64,000 bases of DNA from Paraburkholderia sp. (GTDB taxonomy: Bacteria > Pseudomonadota > Gammaproteobacteria > Burkholderiales > Burkholderiaceae), in the NCBI RefSeq assembly GCF_028283785.1, contig NZ_JAPWKB010000021.1:1-64000 (forward strand), read 5' to 3'. Below, piece by piece: positions 25,817 to 34,314 of this stretch (its first letter is position 1; every line of letters starts with the position of its first letter). The translations under genes were made by a program, and so were the position numbers. The notes below the pieces were generated by a model. The model had not been told where the DNA came from and searched no databases. It saw only the letters and a program-made list of their open reading frames with translations.

Positions 25817-27301
25817 GTGAAGCTTTATGAGAAACTGGCTGCGGAAATGGATGCGCAGATCGCGAGCGGGGTGTTTCTGCCTGGAGACCGGATTCCATCG
25901 GTCCGGCAGATCAGCCAGCAACATCGGCTCAGCATCAAGACGGTGCTGCACGCGTATTTGCTGCTCGAAAATAAAGGCGTGATCCAGAGTCGGCCGAAGT
26001 CGGGTTACTTCGTTCATGCGAGGCCGCAGCCACGCCGTGCGCGCGGAGCGAAGGCCGATGCAGATGCCAATGTCGATGCCAACGCCGATCCACGCGCGCC
26101 GACTCTCGCTGCACAGGAACCGGAACCGCCGGTCGATGTGAGCCGTCTCGTGCTGTCCACGTTACGCGCAATTCAAAGCGACGACGCGGTGCCGCTCGGT
26201 TCGCCGTATCCGGACCCGTCGCTGTTTCCGGTGAAGCGGATCGATGGTTACGGGAATGCGATCGCGCGTCGGCAGGCGCAATGGGGTGTCACCGACGAAT
26301 TGCCGCCCGGCGATCCGCATCTGATCCGGCAGATCGCGCGGCGTTACAGCGAGAACGGCCAGACCGTCGATCCCGCCGAGATCATCGTGACGGTCGGTGC
26401 GACCGAAGCGATCAACCTGTGTCTGCAAGCGGTCGCCAAAGCGGGCGACGCGATCGCGGTCGAGTCGCCGACTTTCTATGCGTTGCTGAACGCGATCGAA
26501 CGTATGGGCATGCGCGCGGTGGAAATCGCCACGCACCCGGACGAAGGCATCGACGTCGATGCGCTTGCGCGCGTGTTGAAGCGGGACAAAATCGCTGCCT
26601 GCGTGGTGATGCCGAACTTCCAGAATCCGCTCGGATTCCGGATGTCCGATGCGAACAAGCAGAAGCTGATGAAGCTGCTGACGAAGCACGACGTTCCGGT
26701 TATCGAAAACGACGTGTATCACGAGCTTTACTTCGGCGATGTCCATCCACGCTCGCTGAAATCCTTCGATAAAAACGACCTCGTATTGCATTGCTCGTCG
26801 TTTTCGAAGAGCCTGACGACAGGTCATCGGGTCGGCTGGACGATGCCTGGCCGCTATCGCGAACAGGTCGAAAAACTGAAGTTTCTGAATACGCTGACGA
26901 CGCCGTCGCGGCCGCAACTGGCGATCGCCGAGTACCTGAAAAACGAGCGCTACGAGCATCATCTGCGACGCATTCGCAAGGCGTATGAAGAACACGCCGA
27001 CGTGATGCGCACGCTGATCTCGCGATACTTCCCGGTTGGCACGCGCACGTCGCAACCCAAAGGCGGTTACGTGCTGTGGGTGGAGTTGCCGCGCGAAGTG
27101 GATTCGCTGGTCTTGTACCGGATGGCGCTGGATCAGCACATCACGATTGCGCCGGGTTATCTGTTTTCGACGCGCGACGCGTACCGCAATTTCATCCGCC
27201 TGAACTACAGCTACGGCTGCGCTGCGACCACGGAAAATGCATTGATCCGTCTCGGCGCCATGGTGACGGCGTTGATCGCGAACGCCGTCAAAACTTCATA
27301 A
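25817..27301 (+). CDS. MocR-type GntR/aminotransferase regulator
   Basis: A 494-residue fusion. An N-terminal GntR winged helix (1 to about 72, PGDRIPSVRQISQQHRLS) is joined through an Ala/Asp-rich linker (about 75-105) to a fold-type I PLP domain. The PLP lysine is in CSSFSKSLTTGHRVGW, with NFQNPLGFRM and the C-terminal RLNYSYG arginine present. Such proteins are PLP-sensing transcription factors, and a few retain aminotransferase activity. It diverges from the M24 hydrolase gene and converges on the VanB-like reductase, overlapping its stop by 6 bases. The effector amino compound is unknown. Confidence 0.9.
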   Translation: MKLYEKLAAEMDAQIASGVFLPGDRIPSVRQISQQHRLSIKTVLHAYLLLENKGVIQSRPKSGYFVHARPQPRRARGAKADADANVDANADPRAPTLAAQEPEPPVDVSRLVLSTLRAIQSDDAVPLGSPYPDPSLFPVKRIDGYGNAIARRQAQWGVTDELPPGDPHLIRQIARRYSENGQTVDPAEIIVTVGATEAINLCLQAVAKAGDAIAVESPTFYALLNAIERMGMRAVEIATHPDEGIDVDALARVLKRDKIAACVVMPNFQNPLGFRMSDANKQKLMKLLTKHDVPVIENDVYHELYFGDVHPRSLKSFDKNDLVLHCSSFSKSLTTGHRVGWTMPGRYREQVEKLKFLNTLTTPSRPQLAIAEYLKNERYEHHLRRIRKAYEEHADVMRTLISRYFPVGTRTSQPKGGYVLWVELPREVDSLVLYRMALDQHITIAPGYLFSTRDAYRNFIRLNYSYGCAATTENALIRLGAMVTALIANAVKTS

Positions 27302-28264
27302 ATCAAGCACGATTCTCGCCGATTGGGCTCTTGAACAGCACACCGCGATCAACGTATTCGCCTGTTTTTCTTCGTCGGACAGCACTTCGTCGCGATGATC
27401 GGCGCGGCCGGATTTGATGCCGGTCAGGCAGGCGCCGCAAATACCCTGTTCACACGACAGCGACACGTCCACGGCGTTGTCGAGCAATACACCGGCAATC
27501 GTCTTTCCGACCGGCACGACGAATACGCGGCCCGTAGAAGCCAGTTCGACTTCGAACGTGCCATCGCCGGATAGCGCGGTCACGGGTTCGGCGTGGAATG
27601 CCTCGCTGCGGATCTGCGAGTCCTGCCAGCCGATACGGGAGGTTTCGGCGCGAAGGTGATCCATCATCGCAGCAGGGCCGCACACGTAAACCAGCGTTTG
27701 CGCGGAAGGCGTACGCAACGATGCCGGCAACGCGTTGCGCAGACTGTCGCCGGTTTCGCTGAAATGCAGTGCGACCGTTGCGCCACCGACGCCGCCGAAC
27801 CCCGCGCGCAGTTGCTGCACATAGGGCGCATCGGCTTCGCTGCGGCCGTAATAATGCAGTTCGAACGACGCGCCGCGTTCCGCGAGACACTGCGCCATCG
27901 ACAGCAACGGCGTGATGCCGATGCCGCCCGCGATCAGCACGTAATGCGCGGCGTCCTCGAGCGCGAAGCAGTTGCGCGGCGCTGAAATCTCGACATGCTG
28001 ACCCGGCGTCAACACGTCGTGCAGATACGCGGAGCCACCGCGCGATTGCGCGTCGCGCCGCACGCAAATCTCGTAACGATGCCGTTGCGACGGCGGATTC
28101 GCGAGTGAGTATTGACGCACCAGACCGCCGGGCATGCGCACGTCGATATGCGCACCGGCGTCGAAGGCGGGAAGCAGGCTACCGTCGGCGGGAACGAGTT
28201 CGACGCGGCGGTTGCCGCGCCCCTGTTCGTCGATCGACGACACCGTTACGCGGATCGTATTCAT
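27296..28264 (-). CDS. VanB/phthalate dioxygenase reductase-family oxidoreductase
   Basis: The reductase component (322 residues) of a two-component Rieske oxygenase. It has an N-terminal flavin domain with RQYSLANPP (about 51), an NAD domain with LIAGGIGITPLLSM (about 110-123) and YVCGPAAMMDHL, and a C-terminal plant-type [2Fe-2S] domain with CEQGICGACLTG and the last ligand in AVCCS. It passes electrons from NADH through FMN and the iron-sulfur centre to the oxygenase encoded 12 bases upstream. The pair is likely an operon under the divergent LysR gene at 29477. The oxygenase substrate is not evident. Confidence 0.93.
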   Translation of the reverse strand: MNTIRVTVSSIDEQGRGNRRVELVPADGSLLPAFDAGAHIDVRMPGGLVRQYSLANPPSQRHRYEICVRRDAQSRGGSAYLHDVLTPGQHVEISAPRNCFALEDAAHYVLIAGGIGITPLLSMAQCLAERGASFELHYYGRSEADAPYVQQLRAGFGGVGGATVALHFSETGDSLRNALPASLRTPSAQTLVYVCGPAAMMDHLRAETSRIGWQDSQIRSEAFHAEPVTALSGDGTFEVELASTGRVFVVPVGKTIAGVLLDNAVDVSLSCEQGICGACLTGIKSGRADHRDEVLSDEEKQANTLIAVCCSRAQSARIVLDL

Positions 28265-28276
28265 GGGTGCAACTCC

Positions 28277-29332
28277 TCAAGCGGCAAAGATCGGGCTGAG
28301 ACCGAGCTTGCGCAAACCCTTGCGATACGCGATCGAACTGCGGTCCGCCGGAATGTGCGCTTCGAGCGACGGGTCGAGCGGCAGGCATTCCGGCTTCTGC
28401 GTTTCGACCACGATGCGGTCTTCCTCGAACACGCGCAGATTGAATTCGTGGACGGCTTCGACCGGTTGGTCAGTGTCGAAATTGCGGGCGATCGGCGCAA
28501 ACAGACGGGTCTTTCTCGCGGACATCGGCGACGCGGCGTTCATGATCACGAGGCGGCCGTCGTTCGGGAAATGAACCGTCAGCGTCGCCGTGAACGGCAG
28601 ATGCACTTCGAAATGACGCAGCCATTCGAAGCCTTCCTGGCCGCGCTGGATCGCGCCGATCGGATAGTTGCCGACATTGCTCCGGTAGTCCGCGAAAAAG
28701 CCGTCCGGCGTATCGACAGGCGTATACGCGGGCACTTCGGTGTTGTCCGGATCGCCGAAGGTGTCGGTGTGAACCCACCCGAAATGCGCGACGTCGAGAA
28801 AACCTTCCATCTGCCGACCGGCAAATCCACCGATATCCACGGTCGGACACACGATCTGCTGGAAGCTCGCGTCGTTCCAGAACGGCATCTCGGGAATGGC
28901 CGGTTCGGCGGCGGCAGCGTCGTTCATCGGCGCGCCGATGCAGGTCCAGACGAGGCCGTAACGTTCGACGGCGGGATAAGTGCGCAAATGCAGCTTGGCC
29001 GGGATCGGAAGATTCGGGCTGGCCGGAATCCGGTTGCAGCGGCCTTCGTCGCCGAAACGCAGGCCGTGGTAGCGGCACACCACGCCTTGTCCATCGTGCG
29101 TGCCGAGACTGAGCGGCACGCCGCGATGCGGACACACGTCGCGCGCGACCACCAGTTTGCCGTCCACGCGATAGATGACCAGCGGCTCGTCGAGCAGCAT
29201 CGCCGCGACGGGCGCTTCCTTCACGTTTTCGCTCAGCGCGACCGGATACCAGTGCATCGCGAGAAGCTGCCAGTCGTGGGCGTCGAACGTGCAGTTGGGC
29301 GGGGGCGAGACGATGGCCTTGGCGGGAGTCAT
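28277..29332 (-). CDS. Rieske non-haem iron oxygenase, VanA-like
   Basis: The terminal oxygenase (351 residues) of the pair. The Rieske centre is C67-P-H69 and C86-RYH89 (CPHRG ... CRYHGL). The mononuclear iron site lies in MEGFLDVAHFGWVHTDTFG, giving two His, with a later Asp. Size and single-polypeptide layout match vanillate O-demethylase and phthalate/toluenesulfonate oxygenases. Such enzymes demethylate or hydroxylate aromatic acids, and formaldehyde from demethylation would feed the formate dehydrogenase seen earlier. ATG 29332 follows AGGAAG. The reductase gene is directly downstream. The substrate is inferred only as an aromatic acid. Confidence 0.92.
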   Translation of the reverse strand: MTPAKAIVSPPPNCTFDAHDWQLLAMHWYPVALSENVKEAPVAAMLLDEPLVIYRVDGKLVVARDVCPHRGVPLSLGTHDGQGVVCRYHGLRFGDEGRCNRIPASPNLPIPAKLHLRTYPAVERYGLVWTCIGAPMNDAAAAEPAIPEMPFWNDASFQQIVCPTVDIGGFAGRQMEGFLDVAHFGWVHTDTFGDPDNTEVPAYTPVDTPDGFFADYRSNVGNYPIGAIQRGQEGFEWLRHFEVHLPFTATLTVHFPNDGRLVIMNAASPMSARKTRLFAPIARNFDTDQPVEAVHEFNLRVFEEDRIVVETQKPECLPLDPSLEAHIPADRSSIAYRKGLRKLGLSPIFAA

Positions 29333-29389
29333 GGGCTTCCTGAACAGGGTTTGCGGGGTCTGCATACCGCTGCAATGCGCGGTCTGCGA

Positions 29390-29442
29390 AATTTGATGAC
29401 TTGATTTTTGCGGACGACGCCGTTCCAATAAACAATCAAATT
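29390..29442. promoter_or_regulatory. Inverted repeat in the Rieske/LysR divergent promoter
   Basis: AATTTGAT (29390-29397) and ATCAAATT (29435-29442) are exact inverted copies 37 bases apart in an A/T-rich intergenic region. A LysR tetramer contacting two half-sites is plausible. Confidence 0.4.
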
Positions 29443-29476
29443 CTCGCTACCCCGTTGCAAAAAACTCAACGCGTCC

Positions 29477-30421
29477 ATGATTACGTTTTCCCGCTTCATG
29501 CATTACTTCACGGCGGTCGTCGATCACGGCAGCATCCGCAAGGCGGCCGAGGCGCTGCACATTTCCGCGTCGGCGATCGACCGGCAGATTCTTCAGGCGG
29601 AGACGGAGATCGGCGCGCCGCTGTTCGAGCGGATTCCGGGCGGTTTGCGTCTGACGGCAGCGGGCGAGGTGTTCATCAATCTGATGCGCCGCTGGCAACG
29701 CGACTATCGCCGCGCGCTGACGCAGATCGACGAGCTACAGGGATTGAAGCGCGGACATATCGAAGTCGCGATCATCGATGCTCTGACGGAAGGGTTCGTC
29801 GCCGAGGTCATTGCGACGCTCGCGGTGGACCATCCGGGCCTGACGGTCGGCGTTCAGGTGCTCGACAACGAAGACGTCGCACGAAAGATCGCGGCGGGCG
29901 AGGTGGATTTCGGGCTGCTGCTCGCACCCGATTCGATGAAAGACCTGGAGATTCGCGCCTCCGCCGACGCGCCGTTGGGCGTCGCGTTTCAGCCCGGCCA
30001 TGCGTTGCAGACCGGCGAAGACGTACGTGTCAGTCACACGCTCGATTTCAAACCGATCCTGCCCGCGTTGCCGCTCGTGATCAGCGAACGCGTGACGTCG
30101 CTGTTCGTTCGTCATCACACGGACGTGCAGCGCTTCATGGCCTGCAACAACACGCAGATGATGCGCTCGCTGGTGCGTCAGGGCGTGGGCGTCGCGGTGC
30201 TGTGCTGGCTCGACGTCGCGGTGGACGTGGCGGCGGGCCAGCTCGATTTCCTGCCGCTGAAAGACCCGCATCTGAAGCCGCTGAAGCTGCATCTGTGCGT
30301 GGCCGCTCGGCGGCAACTGTCGCACGGTGCGCGTGAAGTGATCCGCCGTTTCGAAGCCGGCATGGCGGATATCGGCTTCAGCCCTGATCGCCGCCGCCCA
30401 CCGGCAACACCGTGCCGGTGA
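29477..30421 (+). CDS. LysR-family transcriptional regulator
   Basis: A 314-residue LysR regulator. The helix-turn-helix spans GSIRKAAEALHISASAID (about 18-35), followed by LFERIPGGLRLTAAGE and an effector domain starting GHIEVAIIDALTEG. It diverges from the VanA/VanB-like gene pair across 144 bases containing an inverted repeat, so it very probably controls that oxygenase. Its 3' end overlaps the convergent benD stop by 44 bases. The last 15 codons are Arg/Pro-rich and lie within this overlap. Confidence 0.92.
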   Translation: MITFSRFMHYFTAVVDHGSIRKAAEALHISASAIDRQILQAETEIGAPLFERIPGGLRLTAAGEVFINLMRRWQRDYRRALTQIDELQGLKRGHIEVAIIDALTEGFVAEVIATLAVDHPGLTVGVQVLDNEDVARKIAAGEVDFGLLLAPDSMKDLEIRASADAPLGVAFQPGHALQTGEDVRVSHTLDFKPILPALPLVISERVTSLFVRHHTDVQRFMACNNTQMMRSLVRQGVGVAVLCWLDVAVDVAAGQLDFLPLKDPHLKPLKLHLCVAARRQLSHGAREVIRRFEAGMADIGFSPDRRRPPATPCR

Positions 30422-31163
30422 TGTACGACGCATCGTCGGACGCGAGAAACAGGATCGCGCGGACCTGTTCGTCGATCGTGCCGTAACGGTGCATCAGGCT
30501 CGATGCGATCGTCTGATCGACAATGCGCTGATACCACGCCGCGTCCTGTCCGGATTGCGGCTCGGCGTTACGCGGCACCTTGCGCGGCGGCGCTTCGGTG
30601 CCGCCGGTCGCCACCGCGTTGACGCGAATGCCGTCGTCGGCGTGTTCGAACGCGAGGCTTGCGGTCAGCGCATTGACGCCGCCTTTCGACGCCGCATACG
30701 GCACGCGATAAATACTGCGCGTCGCAATCGACGACACATTGACGATCGCACCACGCTGCTGCGCGATCATCGTCGGCAGCACCGCGTGGCAGCACCAGAG
30801 CGTCGGAAACAGCGAGCGCCGCACTTCGGCTTCGATCTGCACGTCGTCGTAATGCTGATACGGCTTCGCCCAGATCGTGCCGCCGACATTGTTGACCAGC
30901 ACGTCGATCCGGCCGTAAGCGTCGCATGCCGCGTGCATCAGCGCGCTCGCGCCTGCATAGTGTTCGAGGTCCGCGAGTACCGGCAGACAGCGTCCGCCGC
31001 GCGCCGAAATCGCGTTCGCGACGTCGTGCACCAGATCCGACCGGTCGCACAGCACGACCGTCGCGCCTTCCTGTGCCGCCGTGATCGCGACGCCGCGCCC
31101 GATGCCTTGCGCCGCGCCCGTCACGACGACGACCTTTTCCTGAAAACGTGTCGATGTCGTCAT
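30378..31163 (-). CDS. benD: Benzoate cis-diol dehydrogenase BenD (SDR)
   Basis: 1,6-dihydroxycyclohexa-2,4-diene-1-carboxylate dehydrogenase, which oxidatively decarboxylates the benzoate cis-diol to catechol with NAD+. At 261 residues it is an SDR with TGAAQGIGRG (about 15-24), NNVGGTIWAKPYQ, NVSSIATRSIYRVPYAASKGG with catalytic Ser/Tyr/Lys, and GGTEAPPRKVPRN, all typical of BenD. ATG 31163 is chosen over an upstream in-frame start because it begins the conserved fold and follows benC by 4 bases. It is the last gene of benABCD. No catA gene adjoins, so catechol must be degraded by enzymes encoded elsewhere. Confidence 0.95.
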   Translation of the reverse strand: MTTSTRFQEKVVVVTGAAQGIGRGVAITAAQEGATVVLCDRSDLVHDVANAISARGGRCLPVLADLEHYAGASALMHAACDAYGRIDVLVNNVGGTIWAKPYQHYDDVQIEAEVRRSLFPTLWCCHAVLPTMIAQQRGAIVNVSSIATRSIYRVPYAASKGGVNALTASLAFEHADDGIRVNAVATGGTEAPPRKVPRNAEPQSGQDAAWYQRIVDQTIASSLMHRYGTIDEQVRAILFLASDDASYITGTVLPVGGGDQG

Positions 31164-31167
31164 GCTG

Positions 31168-32187
31168 TCAAGCCGCCGCACTGGCCGAGAATTTTTCATA
31201 GTGGAAGTTAGCCGGCGTCACGCCTTCGTCGTGCAACCAGCCGCGCACCGCTTCGACCATCGCGACCGGGCCGCACAGATACACATCGACGTCGCCGCCG
31301 TTCAGCCATTCCGGGTCGATATGTCCGGTGACGTAGCCTTTGCGCGGATGCGCGCTCGCGCTGTCGGCGACGCAGGTGCGATAGTCGAAACCGGCCAGCT
31401 TCTGCTTCGCTGCGTCCAGTTGGTCGACACACACGAGATCGGTGTCGTTCGTCACGCCGTAGACGAGGCGGACCGGTTGCGCGCCGCCGTTGGCCGCGAC
31501 CACGTCGAGCATCGACAGAAACGGTGCAATGCCGGTTCCGCCTGCGAGGAACAGCACGGGACGAACCGGCGCGCGCAGATAGAAACTGCCGTACGGACCC
31601 GAAAACGCGATACGTGCGCCGGGTTTCGCTTGCGTGGACAGGTACTGGCTCATCTTGCCGTCCGGCACGTTGCGCACCACGAACGACACGCGCGACGCAC
31701 CCGGCGCCGAGCTGAACGAATACGACCGGTACGCGTCGCTGCCCGGAATATCGACGTTCACGTACTGACCGGCGAGGAAGTCGGGTTGCGCGGCGTCGTC
31801 GAGATCGATCGAAAAATGGATCGTCGATCCGGACAGCTGCTCGACCGACGCCAGCGTCCCTTCGTGCCGCGCCACCGCAGTCTTGCACACCGCCGACGAC
31901 GCCGGCACGCGAATCACGCAATCGGAGCGCGGCCGTGTCTGACACGCCAGCACATAGCCTTGCGCGGCTTCGTCGGCACTCAGTGCATCTTCGATATAAC
32001 TCGATTCGGGCAAATCGTAGCGGCCCGATTCGCACAGGCTGCGGCATGCGCCGCACGCGCCGTCGCGGCAATCGAGCGGCACGTTGATCTTTTGCCGGTA
32101 GGCGGCGTCGGCAAGCGTTTCGTCTTCGCGGCACGCGATGAAGCGCGTCACGCCGTCTTCGAACTGAAGTGCAATGCTGTGTTCCAT
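31168..32187 (-). CDS. benC: Benzoate 1,2-dioxygenase reductase BenC
   Basis: The electron-transfer component of benzoate dioxygenase, 339 residues. The N-terminal ferredoxin [2Fe-2S] domain (about 1-95) has DCRDGACGACRSLC and the last ligand in YVLACQT. An FAD domain with YRSYSFSSAP and an NADH domain with VLFLAGGTGIAPFLSMLD follow, and the C-terminus is FHYEKFSASA. This ferredoxin-first order is typical of BenC/XylZ and opposite to the VanB type. ATG 32187 has AGGAGCAGG upstream. It lies between benB and benD in the usual order. Confidence 0.96.
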   Translation of the reverse strand: MEHSIALQFEDGVTRFIACREDETLADAAYRQKINVPLDCRDGACGACRSLCESGRYDLPESSYIEDALSADEAAQGYVLACQTRPRSDCVIRVPASSAVCKTAVARHEGTLASVEQLSGSTIHFSIDLDDAAQPDFLAGQYVNVDIPGSDAYRSYSFSSAPGASRVSFVVRNVPDGKMSQYLSTQAKPGARIAFSGPYGSFYLRAPVRPVLFLAGGTGIAPFLSMLDVVAANGGAQPVRLVYGVTNDTDLVCVDQLDAAKQKLAGFDYRTCVADSASAHPRKGYVTGHIDPEWLNGGDVDVYLCGPVAMVEAVRGWLHDEGVTPANFHYEKFSASAAA

Positions 32188-32211
32188 GTCCTGCTCCTCG
32201 ATCGCATCCGC

Positions 32212-32715
32212 TCAGATGTGATAGATATCGATGACCTGATTGATGTAGTCGTTTTTCAACACCACGTACTTGTTCAGAATCTGCGGTTGCGCGGCCGAAA
32301 AATCGATCACATACCGCGCCATTCCGAAGTAGCTGTAATTCGTCTTGTAGCGATGACTCAGCGTGTGCCAGTTGAAACGCACCGTGCAGACGCCGTTGTC
32401 CTCGCTTTCGAGTTCGACGTTCGCGATGTTGTGACTCGTGCGCGTGTCGGGCATCGTCGCGCTGGAGCGCTCGGTCTTGATGCGGAAAATGCGGTCTTCG
32501 AGCCCCTGGCGGTTCGGGTAGTAGATCAGCGAGATTTCGCGTTGCGGGTCGGTGACGAGCGTGTCCTCGTCATCCCAAGACGGCATCCAGAACACCGCAT
32601 CCGGGTGATAGCAGGCCAGCCATTCGTCCCATTGCTCGTCGTCGAGCAGGCGGCTTTCGCGGTACAGGAAAGCCTGAATATCGGCGAGCGTGATCGGGTC
32701 CACGACAGTGCTCAT
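32212..32715 (-). CDS. benB: Benzoate 1,2-dioxygenase beta subunit BenB
   Basis: The small subunit of the hydroxylase, 167 residues, with a cystatin-like fold that stabilises the alpha subunit and has no metal. Recognisable stretches are FLYRESRLLDDEQWDEWL, YHPDAVFWMPSWDDED and RTSHNIANVELE, characteristic of BenB/XylY. Its ATG at 32715 overlaps the benA stop in an ATGA arrangement of 4 bases, implying translational coupling that would favour equal subunit amounts. benC follows after 24 bases. Confidence 0.96.
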   Translation of the reverse strand: MSTVVDPITLADIQAFLYRESRLLDDEQWDEWLACYHPDAVFWMPSWDDEDTLVTDPQREISLIYYPNRQGLEDRIFRIKTERSSATMPDTRTSHNIANVELESEDNGVCTVRFNWHTLSHRYKTNYSYFGMARYVIDFSAAQPQILNKYVVLKNDYINQVIDIYHI

Positions 32716-34091
32716 GCTGCACTCCCTTCGGTTTCCTTTTCGACGCTCAACGCTTTTTTCATCGTGTCGACCCAATAGCGGTGCTGCACGGTGTAAAGCC
32801 CTTCGTCTTCGGTCTTGACGCCGCTCAGAATCGGCGCGAGGCCGATCTTGCGCGCGGCTTCGTCGGGACCGTCGATCCACTGCGTCGCGCCGCGGCACAT
32901 GTCGTTCCATTCGAGCGCGCGCGCCGCATAGCCTTGCTGACAGGCGCGGAATTCTTCGAGATCGTCGGGTGTCGCCATGCCGCTGACGTTGAAGAAATCT
33001 TCGTATTGCCGGATGCGCTGCGCACGCGCCGTATCGGATTCGCCCTTCGGCGCGATGCAATAGATCGTCACTTCGGTCTTGTTGACCGACAGCGGGCGCA
33101 AGACCCGAATCTGCGAGCCGAACTGGTCCATCAGATACACGTTCGGATACAGGCACAGATTGCGCGAGTTCTGGATCATCCAGTCGGCGGTTTCGGTGCC
33201 GCAGCGCACGGCGAACTCTTCGCGTCGGCTGAAGTTCGGACGGTCTTCCGGATTCGCCCAGCGCGACCACAGCAACATGTGGCCGTGTTCGAACGCATAG
33301 AAGCCGCCGCCCTGACGTCCCCACTTGCCGGCATCCATCGCGCGGATCGTGTCCTCGCGCGCGTTTTCTTCCTTGCGATGGCTGGTGGTGGCCGCGTAGT
33401 TCCAGTGAACCGCGGACACGTGATAACCGTCCGCGCCGTTTTCGGCGGTCAGCTTCCAGTTGCCTTCGTAGGTGTATGTCGACGAACCGCGCAGCACTTC
33501 GAGACCGTCCGTCGATTGATCGACGATCATGTCGATGATCCGCGCGGCTTCGCCGAGATATTCCTTCAGCGGCAACACGTCCGCATTCAGGCTGCCGAAC
33601 AGAAAGCCGCGATAGCTTTCGAAGCGCGCGACCTTCTTCAGATCGTGCGACGCGTCCTTGTTGAAGCAGTCGGGATAGCCGGCGCCTTCCGGGTCCTTCA
33701 CCTTCAGCAGCTTGCCGCTGTTGTTGAAGGTCCAGCCGTGGAACGGGCAGGTATAGGTCGCCTTGTTGCCGCGCTTGTGACGGCACAGCACCGCACCGCG
33801 ATGCGTGCACGAATTGATCAGCGCATTGAGTTCGCCCTGACGGTTCCGTGCGATCACGACCGGCTGACGGCCGATGGTCGTCGTGAAGTAATCGTTGTTG
33901 TTCGGAATCTGGCTTTCGTGCGCGAGGTAGATCCAGTTGCCCTCGAAAATATGCTGCATTTCGAGTTCGAACAACGCGGGATCGGTGAATGCGCTGCGGT
34001 GCAGACGGTAATCGCCGCGTGCCTTGTCTTCGACCAGAAAGTCGTCGATATGGCGAAGCGTCGGACTGCGGTCCGGGTAGATGGGGATCAT
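32712..34091 (-). CDS. benA: Benzoate 1,2-dioxygenase alpha subunit BenA
   Basis: The catalytic large subunit, 459 residues, which adds both atoms of O2 to benzoate to form the 1,2-cis-diol. The Rieske ligands are C95/H97 (SCTHRGAVL) and C115/H118 (CPFHGW). The mononuclear iron motif is NGADGYHVSAVHWNY (about 221-235), followed by the TTSHRKEEN region and a late Asp. Sequence and length are those of BenA/XylX. ATG 34091 follows CAGGAGACAG. It is first in the benABCD operon, reading away from the divergent benM-like gene, with candidate BenM sites in the shared promoter. Confidence 0.96.
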   Translation of the reverse strand: MIPIYPDRSPTLRHIDDFLVEDKARGDYRLHRSAFTDPALFELEMQHIFEGNWIYLAHESQIPNNNDYFTTTIGRQPVVIARNRQGELNALINSCTHRGAVLCRHKRGNKATYTCPFHGWTFNNSGKLLKVKDPEGAGYPDCFNKDASHDLKKVARFESYRGFLFGSLNADVLPLKEYLGEAARIIDMIVDQSTDGLEVLRGSSTYTYEGNWKLTAENGADGYHVSAVHWNYAATTSHRKEENAREDTIRAMDAGKWGRQGGGFYAFEHGHMLLWSRWANPEDRPNFSRREEFAVRCGTETADWMIQNSRNLCLYPNVYLMDQFGSQIRVLRPLSVNKTEVTIYCIAPKGESDTARAQRIRQYEDFFNVSGMATPDDLEEFRACQQGYAARALEWNDMCRGATQWIDGPDEAARKIGLAPILSGVKTEDEGLYTVQHRYWVDTMKKALSVEKETEGSAA

Positions 34092-34185
34092 CCACTGTCT
34101 CCTGATCTGTGATCTGTGGTGCAGGCTCGTGCGCGATCCGGATCTGTCCGTGCGGCTGCCTGTCGGGGATGGGCGGTTCCAGGGA

Positions 34186-34215
34186 ATACCCTCGGAGACA
34201 ATGCTCGAAAGGTAT
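34186..34215. promoter_or_regulatory. Tandem BenM/CatM-like sites, benA-proximal
   Basis: ATAC-N7-GACA (34186-34200) lies end to end with ATGC-N7-GTAT (34201-34215). The known BenM/CatM site is ATAC-N7-GTAT. The pair lies 95-124 bases upstream of the benA start, where an activator would act. Confidence 0.5.
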
Positions 34216-34273
34216 TATTGAATTGGGTTGACCGCGTTGATCACAGGATATTGACCGTCGTTTGGGTCGTCCA

Positions 34274-34310
34274 ACACCGTTTTAGTATCAGCGCCATATC
34301 TAAAAGGTAT
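34274..34310. promoter_or_regulatory. BenM/CatM-like sites next to the regulator start
   Basis: ACAC-N7-GTAT (34274-34288) and ATAT-N7-GTAT (34296-34310) each differ by one base from ATAC-N7-GTAT. Their centres are 22 bases apart, two helical turns. They end 4 bases before the regulator's ATG, which suggests autorepression. Confidence 0.5.
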
Positions 34311-34314
34311 TCTC

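Noticed and set aside
30378..30421. benD/LysR overlap as an annotation error
   Set aside because: Both frames are well supported by motifs, and the 44-base overlap affects only the tails of convergent genes, as at 43637-43659.
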